This document shows, in pieces, positions 1-8,581 of a stretch of DNA of 62,264 nt (position 1 is its first letter; every line of letters begins with the position of its first letter). The stretch lies in NCBI GenBank assembly GCA_958454405.1, contig CAUEBO010000012.1, forward strand, positions 1-62,264. Direction: 5' to 3'. Under the pieces are notes generated by a model. It was given only the letters and a program-made list of their open reading frames with translations. It did no database searches and had not been told where the DNA came from. This DNA is from an uncultured Eggerthellaceae bacterium. GTDB lineage: Bacteria; Actinomycetota; Coriobacteriia; Coriobacteriales; Eggerthellaceae. The position numbers were made by a program, and so were the translations under genes.

Positions 1-41
1 TAGCGGTTGTTGAACACCCTGCCTACCATGTTTCCGGTCAC
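1..41 (-). CDS. N-terminus of a probable Ser/Thr protein kinase (PknB-like), cut by the window edge
   Basis: Thirteen codons read leftward from a GTG at 41 with an AAGGAG ribosome site at 49-54, seven bases away. The peptide MTGNMVGRVFNNR looks like the stretch just before the glycine-rich loop of PASTA-type kinases, where a short N-terminus leads into an RY pair. An ATG four codons downstream is an alternative start but sits too far from the ribosome site. It is the next gene after fhaA, fhaB, pstP and the RodA-PbpA fusion, the slot occupied by pknA/pknB in actinobacteria. The kinase assignment rests on position plus 13 residues, so it is an inference. Confidence 0.55.
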   Translation of the reverse strand, partial: MTGNMVGRVFNNR

Positions 42-117
42 GTTTTAGCTCCTTTTGGGTACATGCTGGGCTTCGTTACGTTTCAAGGTCGATATACGAG
101 CCATCAGCATACCGTAT

Positions 118-2868
118 TTACAGAAGCCCTTGCACTTCCAGGGCCGTTTTCAACACATTCTGCGCTTTTTGCGCCGCCGCGCCCGATCCGCCGTTCTCGA
201 TGATGAGGGCCACCACCACTCGGCTGTCCTCGGAGGGGGCCATGCCCACGAACCAGCTGTTGTCCTTGCCGTTCGCGTTCTCGGCGGTGCCCGTCTTGCC
301 GGCCACGGTCACGCCGGAGACGGCGGCGGCGGTGCCCGTTCCGTTCTTCACGACGCCTTCGAGCACGGTGCGCACGCGCTCGGCCGTCGTCTTGCTCACG
401 GCCTGCATGAGCTTCGAGGGCTCGGCCGTGTAGCTGCGCTCGCCGTTGGCGTTGTACACGCCTTCGACCAGATAGGGCTGCATGATGGCGCCGTCGTTGG
501 CGATGGCCGATCCCACGAGCGCCATCTCGAGCACGGTGGCGTTCGGCCCCTTCTGGCCGACGGGCTCGCCGGCGGCGGCCCACGCCGTGGTCCAGGTGGT
601 CATGTCGGCAGGGTCGGGCATGAGCGAGGTGTAGAGCGGCAGCGGGAAGTCGATGTCTTTGTCGAAGCCGAACGCGTTGGCGCCCTTCACGAGCGCTTCG
701 GATCCCATGTCGACGCCCAGCTGGCCGAACACCGTGTTCGACGACACTTCGGTGGCCCGCGCGAGCGTGATGTCGCCGTAGGCGACGTCGCCGTAGTTCG
801 AGACGGATGCGCCGCCGATGTCCATGGAGGCGGGCGAGGAGAAGACCGTGTCCTCGGTGGCCACGTTGTTCTCGAGCGCCGTTGCGAGCGAGACGATCTT
901 GAACGTGGATCCGGGGGCGTACAGGGCGGCGGTGGCGCGGTTCACGAGCGAGCTGTCGCCGCCGTTCGAGTTGGAGCCGGCCTGTTCGAGCAGGCTTTCG
1001 ATGTCCGCCGCGTCGTAGGTGGGGGCGGATGCCATGCCCAGGATGGCGCCCGTCTCCGGATCCATGACCACGCACGCGCCCTTCTGGCCCGCGATGGCGT
1101 CCTGCGCCGCCTGCTGGATGGTGGAGTTGAGCGTGAGCGCCACGTCGTTGCCGGTGGTGCCCGTGCCCGCGAGTGAATCGAGCACGTCGGTCCAGGACGC
1201 GAAGTTCTCCTGGCCCTTGAGCGTGTCGTTGTAGGCCCGCTCGATGCCGGCGGAGCCGAAGCGCGACGACGCGTAGCCCACCACGTGGCTTGCAAGATCG
1301 CCGGCGGGGTACACGCGCTTGTACGTGCCGTCCTCCTGCTTGACGCTCTGGGCCAGCACGACGCCGTCGTACGTGGAGATGGTGCCGCGCTCCGAGCGCG
1401 ATTCCTTGGCGATGGTGTGGTTGTTGCCCGCCATGTTCTGGTAGTAGTCGGCCTGCACGACCATGATGAGCGTGAGGTTGGCCACGAGTGCGGCGAACAG
1501 CACCGAGCACAGCAGCATGCTGTGCGTCAGGCGCTTGCCCAGCGACACGCGGCCGAGCACGCTATTCGCGTGGATGGACCCGGTGGCGCTGGCCACCTCC
1601 GTGCCCACGCCCGTGCCCTCGTCGCCGCAGCGGAGCAAAAGCCCCACGGCGATGAAGCTGGCCAGAAGCGACGAGCCTCCCTGGCTGATGAAGGGCAGGG
1701 TGAGGCCTGTCAGCGGTATGAGCCGGGTCACGCCGCCCACGATGATGAACGCCTGCAGCACGATCAGGGCGGTGACGCCCACGGCCACGAACGAGCTGAC
1801 GTCGCTCTTGGCGCGCGCCGCCGTCACGAACCCGCGCACCGCGAAGCACAGGAACAGCAGCAGCACGCCCGCGGCTCCCAGAAGGCCAATCTCCTCGGCG
1901 ATGGCGGCGAAGATGAAGTCGCTCTCCACGATGGGGATCTGCTCGGCCAAGCCGCGCCCGAGGCCCACGCCGAACAGGTCGCCGTCGGCCATGGAGTAGA
2001 TGGCCTGCACGAGCTGGTAGCCCGTGTTCTGCGCGTCCGCGAACGGATCGAGCCAGGTGGCCACGCGGATCTGCACGTGGTCGAAGGCGAAGTAGGCGCC
2101 CACGCCGCCGATGGCGATCAGGCCCAGGCCGATGACGAGGTAGAACTTCTTGCCGGTGGCCACGTACAGCATGAGCAGGAACACGAAGAAGAACACGAGG
2201 GCGCTGCCAAGGTCCTTCTCGAACACCACGATGAGCATGGCGACGCCCCACATGAGCAGAAGCGGCAGCAGCGTGCGGATGTCGGGCAGGCGCACAGGGC
2301 CGATGCGCCACGTGAACACCGAGAGCATCTCGCGGTTCTGCGCGAGGTAGCCCGCAAGGAAGAGCACGATGACGATTTTCGCGATCTCGCCCGGTTGGAA
2401 CGAGAAGCCGGCGATGGACAGCCAGATGCGGCTGCCGTAGATCTCCGTGCCGATGCCGGGCACGAGCGGCGAGAGCAGCAGCAAAAAGCCCACGATCATG
2501 AGCGTGTACTTGTAGTTGGCTATCTTGTCGAGGTTGCGGATGACCACGAGCACCACCACCATGCAGGCCACGCCCAAGAACAGCCACATCACCTGGTTGA
2601 CGGCCAGGTTGGGGGCCAGTCGGGTGACGAACGCGATGCCGATGCCCGACAGCGCGAACGCAAGGGGCAGGATGGCGGGGTCGGCGCCGGGCGCGAAACG
2701 GCGGACGGCGATATGGGCGATGACGAACGCGACGAAGATGCCCACGGGCACGCCGAGCGTGTTCATGTCGAGCGATTGCCCCTGGTTCAGGGCGATCATG
2801 GCGAACAGCAGCACCACGAGCGGCGCGGCCACGCACAAAAGGACCAGTTCTATGTTGCGTCGCTTCAT
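118..2868 (-). CDS. FtsW/RodA SEDS glycosyltransferase fused to a class B penicillin-binding protein
   Basis: A 916-residue membrane protein that joins the two partner enzymes of septal or lateral peptidoglycan synthesis. Residues 1 to about 420 are a polytopic SEDS domain, with the KDLGSA motif near 218-223, a WLDPFADAQNTGYQ-type loop near 272 that carries the acidic residue essential in RodA, and the PFISQGGSS signature near 393-400. After a short cytoplasmic linker a further membrane segment (about 450-470) leads to a transpeptidase domain with all three active-site motifs: S654-T-F-K, S709-S-N and K858-T-G. In most actinobacteria rodA and pbpA are adjacent separate genes; here one uninterrupted frame covers both. 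It starts six bases after the pstP stop codon, in the same operon, so activity is probably tuned by PknB/PstP and the FHA proteins. Confidence 0.93.
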   Translation of the reverse strand: MKRRNIELVLLCVAAPLVVLLFAMIALNQGQSLDMNTLGVPVGIFVAFVIAHIAVRRFAPGADPAILPLAFALSGIGIAFVTRLAPNLAVNQVMWLFLGVACMVVVLVVIRNLDKIANYKYTLMIVGFLLLLSPLVPGIGTEIYGSRIWLSIAGFSFQPGEIAKIVIVLFLAGYLAQNREMLSVFTWRIGPVRLPDIRTLLPLLLMWGVAMLIVVFEKDLGSALVFFFVFLLMLYVATGKKFYLVIGLGLIAIGGVGAYFAFDHVQIRVATWLDPFADAQNTGYQLVQAIYSMADGDLFGVGLGRGLAEQIPIVESDFIFAAIAEEIGLLGAAGVLLLFLCFAVRGFVTAARAKSDVSSFVAVGVTALIVLQAFIIVGGVTRLIPLTGLTLPFISQGGSSLLASFIAVGLLLRCGDEGTGVGTEVASATGSIHANSVLGRVSLGKRLTHSMLLCSVLFAALVANLTLIMVVQADYYQNMAGNNHTIAKESRSERGTISTYDGVVLAQSVKQEDGTYKRVYPAGDLASHVVGYASSRFGSAGIERAYNDTLKGQENFASWTDVLDSLAGTGTTGNDVALTLNSTIQQAAQDAIAGQKGACVVMDPETGAILGMASAPTYDAADIESLLEQAGSNSNGGDSSLVNRATAALYAPGSTFKIVSLATALENNVATEDTVFSSPASMDIGGASVSNYGDVAYGDITLARATEVSSNTVFGQLGVDMGSEALVKGANAFGFDKDIDFPLPLYTSLMPDPADMTTWTTAWAAAGEPVGQKGPNATVLEMALVGSAIANDGAIMQPYLVEGVYNANGERSYTAEPSKLMQAVSKTTAERVRTVLEGVVKNGTGTAAAVSGVTVAGKTGTAENANGKDNSWFVGMAPSEDSRVVVALIIENGGSGAAAQKAQNVLKTALEVQGLL

Positions 2869-2874
2869 AAGGGC

Positions 2875-4095
2875 CTACTCCTGCGCGCCGGCTTGTCCGG
2901 CGTCCGAGGACCCGCCGCCAGCGGGCTTGCCCGCGTCCGGCCCGTCCTGCGAGGATCCGCCCGCACCGTCCGGCGGCTCTTGCCCGTCGGACGCGCCATC
3001 GCGCGCTGCGACCTCCGCTTCGTACTCGGCAACGAGGGCTTCGGCCGCGGCGAGGTCGTCCACGCGGATGCCGGCCTCCAGCCGGTTGGCCACGCCGGGT
3101 TGCAGATCGTCCACCGCCACGTCGGTGGTCCGCTCGAGGCTGGAGAAGGACATGCCCAGCACGGTGCCGGGAACGCCCCGGTAGATGGCCACCTTCCCGT
3201 TGTCGGTCGCGAGATAGGCCGTCGTGTTCAGGTAGGTCGACGTGCCCCAGACCGCCGCGGCCACGATGGCTGCGAACAGCACGAGCACGATGGCGATGGA
3301 GACCTTCGTCTTGCGCGCCATCTTCTTGCGGCGCACTTCGGCGTAGCCCGTCACGTCGGCCACGATGACGGTCACGTTGTCGTGGCCGCCGGCGGATATG
3401 GCTTCGTTCACCAGCTGCGTGGCGCAGCGCTGCGGATCCTGGACGCGGCAGAGCGCGTGTTCGATGTCCTCGTCGCGCAGCATGCTGGACAGGCCGTCGG
3501 AGCATACGAGCAGCCGGTCTCCGGTTTCGACGTTGATCTCGTAGATGTCGGGGTGCAGGTGCTCGTCGCTGCCCAGGGCGCGCGTGATGACCGAGCGGTT
3601 CGGATGCGTGCGCGCCTCTTCGGGCGTGAGCTGGCCGGCCTCTATCATGTCGGCCATCAGGCTGTGGTCGCGCGTGAGCTGCTGGAGCTTGCCCTGGTGC
3701 AGCAAGTAGGCGCGGGAATCGCCCACTTGGGCGATGACCAGGCGTTCGCCTTCCAGCATGGCGGCCGTCATCGTGGTGCCCATGCCCTCGCGGCCCCGGC
3801 CTTCGTGCGCCGCCTGGATGACGGCGCGGTTCGCTTCTTCCACCGCACGGGCAAGCTGCCCGCCGTCGGGATGCGCAGGCGCAAGCTCGGCCAGCACGTC
3901 CACGGCTATCTCGGATGCCACCTCGCCCGCCGCGTGGCCGCCCATGCCGTCGGCGACGGCGAACAGCGGGGGCGCGACGACGAGGCTGTCTTCGTTGTGG
4001 TCGCGCAGGCAGCCGATATCGGTGCGGCTGCCGAACGTGGTGACGGCTCCGCGGCGCGTGCGCGACGTGGATTTGTACGAACGCTCGGCCGCCAT
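2875..4095 (-). CDS. pstP: PP2C-family Ser/Thr protein phosphatase, membrane anchored
   Basis: Removes phosphate from PknB-type kinase substrates. The N-terminal 240 residues carry the PP2C metal-site motifs in order: RTDIGCLRDHNEDS, VADGMGGHAAGE, VGDSRAYLL, VCSDGLS and GGHDNVTV. A single membrane segment lies near residues 275-298, followed by an extracytoplasmic part of about 80 residues and a Gly/Ser/Pro-rich tail, the standard PstP layout. The start overlaps the fhaB stop by one base (TGATG), which implies translational coupling. The gene order fhaA-fhaB-pstP-rodA matches the mycobacterial operon. Confidence 0.93.
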   Translation of the reverse strand: MAAERSYKSTSRTRRGAVTTFGSRTDIGCLRDHNEDSLVVAPPLFAVADGMGGHAAGEVASEIAVDVLAELAPAHPDGGQLARAVEEANRAVIQAAHEGRGREGMGTTMTAAMLEGERLVIAQVGDSRAYLLHQGKLQQLTRDHSLMADMIEAGQLTPEEARTHPNRSVITRALGSDEHLHPDIYEINVETGDRLLVCSDGLSSMLRDEDIEHALCRVQDPQRCATQLVNEAISAGGHDNVTVIVADVTGYAEVRRKKMARKTKVSIAIVLVLFAAIVAAAVWGTSTYLNTTAYLATDNGKVAIYRGVPGTVLGMSFSSLERTTDVAVDDLQPGVANRLEAGIRVDDLAAAEALVAEYEAEVAARDGASDGQEPPDGAGGSSQDGPDAGKPAGGGSSDAGQAGAQE

Positions 4096-4508
4096 CAGGA
4101 GAACCTCACGCGGATGGCCACGTCGCCCACGTTGACCACGTCGTTGTTCTTAAGCGCGACCGGCTCGGAAACCAGCTGGCCGTTCACGGCCGTGCCGTTG
4201 CGGGAGCCCAGGTCCTCGACGAACAGGTTCTGCCCCATGAGCGAGAAGCGCGCGTGACGGCCGGACACGTACCCCGCGCCGATGACGATGTCGGCCCCGG
4301 GGTTGCGGCCCACGATGACCGGCCCGCGCACGACGATGGACACGCCGCGCAGCTCTTTCGGGCCGCGCTCGACGGACAGGTTCCACGTGCGTTCCTTCTT
4401 GCGCTGGCCGCGCACCAATCCAATGCCCGTCTTCATGATGGCGAACAGGAACAGGTACAGCAGGGCGACGAACAGCAGGCGGACGATGAGCAGCACAACG
4501 TCGATCAC
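4095..4508 (-). CDS. fhaB: FHA-domain protein, FhaB/FipA-like
   Basis: A 137-residue phosphothreonine-binding adaptor. An N-terminal membrane segment (about residues 3-25) is followed by a C-terminal FHA domain with the family hallmarks VGRNPGADIV, SGRHARF and DLGSRNGTAVNG. Known homologues sit at the division site and bind phosphorylated kinase or cell-wall proteins. It lies 21 bases after fhaA and overlaps pstP by one base, so it belongs to the same transcript. The full-length FHA fold and intact ligand residues (Arg, Ser, His, Asn) suggest a functional domain. Confidence 0.92.
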   Translation of the reverse strand: MIDVVLLIVRLLFVALLYLFLFAIMKTGIGLVRGQRKKERTWNLSVERGPKELRGVSIVVRGPVIVGRNPGADIVIGAGYVSGRHARFSLMGQNLFVEDLGSRNGTAVNGQLVSEPVALKNNDVVNVGDVAIRVRFS

Positions 4509-4529
4509 GGGGTGTCCTTCCGTTTCCGC

Positions 4530-5801
4530 TTAGGCCTGCGTGAACACGAAGTTCGTCATGCCGATGGTGATGCGGTCGCCTTCGGCGAGCGGCTGCGTCG
4601 CGACCTCGCGATCGTTGACGAACGTCCCGTTCGTCGACCCGAGGTCGGTAATGACCCACACGCCCTGCGGCTCCAGGCGCAGCTCTGCGTGCTGGCGGCT
4701 GGCGTTGAGGTCGGGGACCACGATGTCGTTCTTCGATTCGCGGCCCATGAGCAGTCGCGCTGCGGCAAGGTCGTAGGTGCGGTTGTTGGTGACGTCCATC
4801 AGCCGCGCGCGCACGGCGCTTTGGGCGGGCACCGGGTTCGCGCCCTGCGCCCCTCCTGCGAACACGACGGTGTCGGCCGGCCGCACAGGTTGCGCGGCGG
4901 CTTGCGCCGCCATGCCGGCCGCCGCGACGCCGGCCGCTCCGGCTGCGCCGGCCGCAGGCGCGGCGTAGGCGTACGGGTCCGCCGCCGGCGACGGCTGCGA
5001 GACGGCTCTGTCGCGGCGCTCGTCGAAATCGCGGCTGTCGAACGTGTACTCGCCGTAATCGACGGAGTAATCCAGCTCGTCCTCCGGCACGTACGGCAGC
5101 GGGGGCTTGGCCTGCGCTGCCTGGCCGGCGGGCGCGTACTGGTCGTATGCGGCATACGCGTCGGGCGACCCCGCGTACGGCGCCGCCGCGCCGGCGGGCT
5201 GCGCGTACTCGTCGTAGGCGTCGAACCCGTCGAAGTTGCCGGCGCGCCCGGCCGGCGCGCCGTAGGGCTGGCTGGGCGCGCTGTGCGGCTGCTGCGCGGG
5301 AGCCCCGTACGCGCCGGCGCGCGCGGGCGCGGCGCCGTACGGCTGGGGGCGGGCGCCGCCGCGTGCCCGGGCGCCGGGGGCCGCAAGGCCGTAGCGCTCC
5401 ATCTCCTCGGCGCGCAGCTGGGCGATGATGGGCGCCGCCACCGCTTCGGCTATGATGTCGAATTTGCCGTGCTTCAGGCCGTCGTCCACGATGAACCGGA
5501 CGAGGGGCTGGCCGTCCATCACCAGTCCCTGCTCGGACGCCTTGGCGGCAAGGTAGGTTTCCGTCTCGCCGGCAAGGGTGGGGTAGTAGCCGAACAGGCG
5601 CTGGTCGTCGTCGGGGTTCACCAGCACGGTGTAGAGCGTGGGCGCGTACTGCTTGCCCGCGCCCACCATCTTCTCGCGCTTCATCTGCTTCTCGGCTTTT
5701 TTCGCAATCTGCACGGGCGAGATGGGGGCGTCGAACATCTTGTCCGCCGCGCCCTCGAACGTATCCTCCATCTTGCCTTCGAATCTCGAAAGGAAGCCCA
5801 T
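4530..5801 (-). CDS. fhaA: FhaA-like protein: DUF3662 domain plus C-terminal FHA domain
   Basis: A 423-residue cytoplasmic adaptor. Residues 1-130 match the FhaA N-terminal domain (DUF3662), beginning MGFLSRFEGKMEDTFEGA. The middle, about 140-310, is a low-complexity Ala/Pro/Gly/Tyr linker. Residues about 330-423 form an FHA domain with GRESKNDIV, SRQHAEL and DLGSTNGTFVN. In mycobacteria FhaA restrains cell-wall synthesis by binding phosphorylated MviN/MurJ. It is the first gene of the operon. The frame remains open beyond residue 1 upstream, but the ATG at 5801 with a preceding AGGAGT gives the family-typical N-terminus. Confidence 0.93.
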   Translation of the reverse strand: MGFLSRFEGKMEDTFEGAADKMFDAPISPVQIAKKAEKQMKREKMVGAGKQYAPTLYTVLVNPDDDQRLFGYYPTLAGETETYLAAKASEQGLVMDGQPLVRFIVDDGLKHGKFDIIAEAVAAPIIAQLRAEEMERYGLAAPGARARGGARPQPYGAAPARAGAYGAPAQQPHSAPSQPYGAPAGRAGNFDGFDAYDEYAQPAGAAAPYAGSPDAYAAYDQYAPAGQAAQAKPPLPYVPEDELDYSVDYGEYTFDSRDFDERRDRAVSQPSPAADPYAYAAPAAGAAGAAGVAAAGMAAQAAAQPVRPADTVVFAGGAQGANPVPAQSAVRARLMDVTNNRTYDLAAARLLMGRESKNDIVVPDLNASRQHAELRLEPQGVWVITDLGSTNGTFVNDREVATQPLAEGDRITIGMTNFVFTQA

Positions 5802-5990
5802 CGTTACTCCTTCGCGCCCCCTGCTGGGGCGTCAAGCGCGCCGGCAATCAGCCGAAGCGCTGGTCTCGTTGCATATGCATACCTATACAATCGTCCATCT
5901 TGCCATAAACGGCGCGCAGGTGCGGGGACTTTACGCAATCGTCACGAATTGCGGCGCGCATCTGCCGGTTTGCATGGGGAGGTAAACGAA

Positions 5991-6015
5991 GACTGCCCGG
6001 GCGAGCCGGGCAGTC
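5991..6015 (-). terminator. Hairpin terminator of the Moco oxidoreductase operon
   Basis: A perfect 10-bp stem (GACTGCCCGG, 5991-6000, with its complement at 6006-6015) around a 5-base loop. On the minus strand it is followed by TTCGTTTACC, which is moderately T-rich, so it most likely ends transcription of the minus-strand operon whose last gene stops at 6168. Confidence 0.7.
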
Positions 6016-6055
6016 AGGGGAGGGGGCTGGGGAAGGCGGCGGCTTCGATGGTTCT

Positions 6056-6113
6056 GCGCACGGGATCCGAGCGGAAAGCCCGGAATCCCGTGCGCGCCGC
6101 CATCGCGGCGCGC
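6056..6113. other. Two overlapping, mutually exclusive hairpins downstream of the torD-like gene
   Basis: The first is an 11-bp perfect stem, GCGCACGGGAT at 6056-6066 with its complement at 6085-6095. The second is a 9-bp stem, GCGCGCCGC at 6092-6100 with its complement at 6105-6113 and a CATC loop. They share 6092-6095, so an RNA could form only one of them fully at a time. Their role is unknown; 3' end protection is a simple possibility. Confidence 0.5.
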
Positions 6114-6167
6114 CCTGCGGATCGAGGGACAGGCGCGAGTGTGCAGCTTTGCCTGGATGAGGGGCCG

Positions 6168-6773
6168 TCAGGCGGCTTCCTCGATCAGCAGGGCCACGCC
6201 GCGATAGAAGCCGGTCTGGGCATGCGCGCGCATGGCGCTCGCGTAGCCGCGAGCCCAGCGGCCGAGGTGCTGGGATGTGAAATGGCTCCGGACGTCGGCC
6301 CATTGCCCGGCCGCAGCTTCGTCGCCGCCCCGCAGCGCTGCGAGCTCCTTCTCCATCAGCAGCTGCACGAACGCCAGCTCCACGCCGATCTGCTCGACGG
6401 TGTCGTGCATGTCCTCGGCCAGCGCGTAGCCCGCGTCGGCGTAGAAGCGGTTGAGGCTTCCGATGGACTCGCCGCTGGCCTTCATGCCCAGGTAAAGGGA
6501 TTCGTAAGGAGGCTGCATGCCCTCGTTGTTGGCGCCGCGAACGAGACGGGCGCGATCGCGGCCCAGCTCAAGCAGCACTTCTTCGCGGTCGCGGCCCGCC
6601 TGGGCCGCGGCGTAGGCGGCGATCTCGTTGCACCCGGCGCTGTCGCCGGCCTCCCGTTCAAGGGAGAGCAGGCTGTCCAGAAGCGCCTCGTCGGGAAGCG
6701 TGAGGAACACCGAGCTCAGAAAGGCGTGCAGGGCAATCCGGTTTTCGAGCTCGATCTCGTTGTTCGCGGTCAT
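6168..6773 (-). CDS. TorD/DmsD-family molybdoenzyme maturation chaperone
   Basis: A 201-residue, all-alpha cytoplasmic protein of the TorD family, which binds the Tat signal of Moco enzymes until the cofactor is inserted. Family features are visible: EYxxLF-like N-terminal helices, NNEGMQPPYESLYLG, and the helix DMHDTVEQIGVELAFVQLLM followed by KELAAL. It is the last gene of an operon with the catalytic subunit, ferredoxin and membrane anchor, so its client is very probably the protein at 8582-11356. The start at 6773 has an AAGGAGG site 11 bases upstream. Confidence 0.9.
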   Translation of the reverse strand: MTANNEIELENRIALHAFLSSVFLTLPDEALLDSLLSLEREAGDSAGCNEIAAYAAAQAGRDREEVLLELGRDRARLVRGANNEGMQPPYESLYLGMKASGESIGSLNRFYADAGYALAEDMHDTVEQIGVELAFVQLLMEKELAALRGGDEAAAGQWADVRSHFTSQHLGRWARGYASAMRAHAQTGFYRGVALLIEEAA

Positions 6774-6821
6774 GGACTGTCAACCTCCTTGTTCGTTGCT
6801 GTGTCGGACGGGATCGTCCGG

Positions 6822-7931
6822 TTACTCGGCGACGTCTTCGCCGGGCACGAGCTTGCTGTTGATGACGACTGCGATGAGCAGCACGGCCAAGCCGAGCACC
6901 GCCGCGGCCACGAAGAACTCGTTCATGGTGGGCACGTAGGCCTGCACCGTCTGGGGGCCGTAGGCCGGAGCCAGCAGCGGAATGGAAACGTTGCTGGCCA
7001 TGTCGCTGTAGGTGGGGTACACGCTGCCGCGCACCACGAAGGCGAACTTCGAGAACAGCAGGCCGGCCAGCACGCACCAGGCGGCAACGGTGTTCTGCTT
7101 CATCGCGAACAAAACCACCGGCGCGACGATGCCCACGATGGCCCCGATCCAGAACACGGGAGCGTAGGGCCCGAACATGACCGCTTCGAAGGCCTTCAGG
7201 GCGAAGTCGCCGCGGTAGGCCAGCAGCAGGCCTTCTGCTACGACGAGCAGCGCGTTCGCCGCCAGCACGCCGATGGCGAACTTGGGCAGGTCGAGGGAGC
7301 TTCCCGCGGCCTTGAACTTCAGCAGCAGGGCCACCGAGGCGCCCGCGGCGAGCGCCTGGACGATGGCGACGCCGATTTCCGACGTGGACTCCCATCCCAG
7401 CTTGCCCGGCAGCGAGCAGAACATGATGGCGGTGCCGCACACCAGCAGCAGGGCGAACACGGCGGAGCCGATGGAGCCCGCTTTCGCCAGACCCTGCTTG
7501 TTCCAGCGCAGGCCGGCGAACAGCAGCACGCCGAACAGGAGGGTGGCGCAGAGCAGCCATACGTCCAGCATGAGCGGAGACGCGGCGTTGGGCGCGAAGA
7601 ACAGGCGCCACGAGGCAAGCGGGTTGCCCAGGTCGGGCATGATGGCCAGGCCCGCGCAGGCGGCGCATGCCACGCCGACCACCGCAAGCCTGATGCGAAC
7701 GGACACGGCGGCCTTGCGGCCGAGCGCGGCGAACAAGAGCGCGCCGGCGCCGACGGCTTCAAGGGTCAGGAACAGCGTGATGTAGAGCCCCCAGGGCACG
7801 TACATGGTGATGGAGGTTGCGCCTGCGGTCCAGGAATACTGCTGCACGAGCCCGAACACGCCCAAGCACAGCGCCACCACGCACGCGCCGACCAGGCCGA
7901 GAAACGCGTTCTTCTGCATTTTGAGATCCAT
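6822..7931 (-). CDS. NrfD/PsrC-family membrane anchor subunit
   Basis: A 369-residue integral membrane protein with about nine or ten hydrophobic segments and the NrfD/PsrC opening pattern (a first helix, a YSWTAGATSITMYVPWG loop, then a second helix). In this family the anchor exchanges electrons between the menaquinone pool and the ferredoxin subunit. It lies 15 bases after the ferredoxin gene and 48 bases before the chaperone gene. No heme-binding motif is evident. Whether menaquinol is the donor here is inferred from the family. Confidence 0.9.
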   Translation of the reverse strand: MDLKMQKNAFLGLVGACVVALCLGVFGLVQQYSWTAGATSITMYVPWGLYITLFLTLEAVGAGALLFAALGRKAAVSVRIRLAVVGVACAACAGLAIMPDLGNPLASWRLFFAPNAASPLMLDVWLLCATLLFGVLLFAGLRWNKQGLAKAGSIGSAVFALLLVCGTAIMFCSLPGKLGWESTSEIGVAIVQALAAGASVALLLKFKAAGSSLDLPKFAIGVLAANALLVVAEGLLLAYRGDFALKAFEAVMFGPYAPVFWIGAIVGIVAPVVLFAMKQNTVAAWCVLAGLLFSKFAFVVRGSVYPTYSDMASNVSIPLLAPAYGPQTVQAYVPTMNEFFVAAAVLGLAVLLIAVVINSKLVPGEDVAE

Positions 7932-7946
7932 TGCTTCCTCCTTTTC

Positions 7947-8567
7947 CTACACGAGCCCGGCGTAGTACACGCTCGGCTTGGTTCCGAGCTCCTCGTTGAG
8001 CGGCTTGGCCCCCAGCTCCTTGATCTTCGCGTTGATCTCGGAATTCGGGTCGTCCAGGTCGCCGAACCAGCGGCTTTTGGTGATGCACGTCTGCACGCAC
8101 GAAGGCTCTTTGCCCTCGGCGGTGCGGCCGTGGCACATCACGCATTTCTCCACCACGCCGACGGGGTGCTCGGAGGCGCGCATCTGCTCGTACGGGGTCA
8201 TCTCGTACCCCTCGTAGTACGGATGGTCTTCCTGCTTCTCATCGTGGTAGCTTCGGGCGTTGTAGGGGCATGCGTTGATGCACATGCGGCAGCCGATGCA
8301 CTTCTCGTAGTCGATCTGCACGCAGCCGTTCTCGTCGTAGTGGCTCGCGCCGGTGGGGCAGCAGCTCACGCACGGGGCGTCCTGGCAGTGCATGCAGGCG
8401 GACGGGAGCACCACCTGGCCGGAGTTCGGGTAGATGCCGTACTCGCCCATGAGCACCTTGCACCAGTACATTCCCGATGGGGTGGCGTTCTGGTACTTGC
8501 ATGCCATGGTGCAGGCGTTGCATCCGGCGCACGTGCCGGCGTCGATCAGCATTCCGTAACGGGTCAT
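7947..8567 (-). CDS. Four-cluster ferredoxin electron-transfer subunit (DmsB-like)
   Basis: A 206-residue iron-sulfur protein carrying the four cysteine groups of DmsB/PsrB proteins: CAGCNACTMACK at the N-terminus, CMHCQDAPCVSCCP, CIGCRMCINACP and CVMCHGRTAEGKEPSCVQTC. These would hold four [4Fe-4S] clusters that wire the anchor to the catalytic subunit. It has no Tat signal of its own, as usual for subunits exported together with the catalytic chain. It is separated from the catalytic gene by 14 bases with an AAGGAGG site. Confidence 0.94.
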   Translation of the reverse strand: MTRYGMLIDAGTCAGCNACTMACKYQNATPSGMYWCKVLMGEYGIYPNSGQVVLPSACMHCQDAPCVSCCPTGASHYDENGCVQIDYEKCIGCRMCINACPYNARSYHDEKQEDHPYYEGYEMTPYEQMRASEHPVGVVEKCVMCHGRTAEGKEPSCVQTCITKSRWFGDLDDPNSEINAKIKELGAKPLNEELGTKPSVYYAGLV

Positions 8568-8581
8568 CGATTGTTCCTCCT

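Larger units (their letters stand above)
5802..6167. other. Intergenic region between fhaA start and torD-like stop
   Basis: This 366-base gap holds the upstream region of the fha operon (roughly 5802-5960, with AT-rich patches such as TATACAATCG near 5894 but no convincing promoter pair) and the three-hairpin region behind the torD-like gene, listed separately. No supportable coding frame is seen. Confidence 0.6.
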
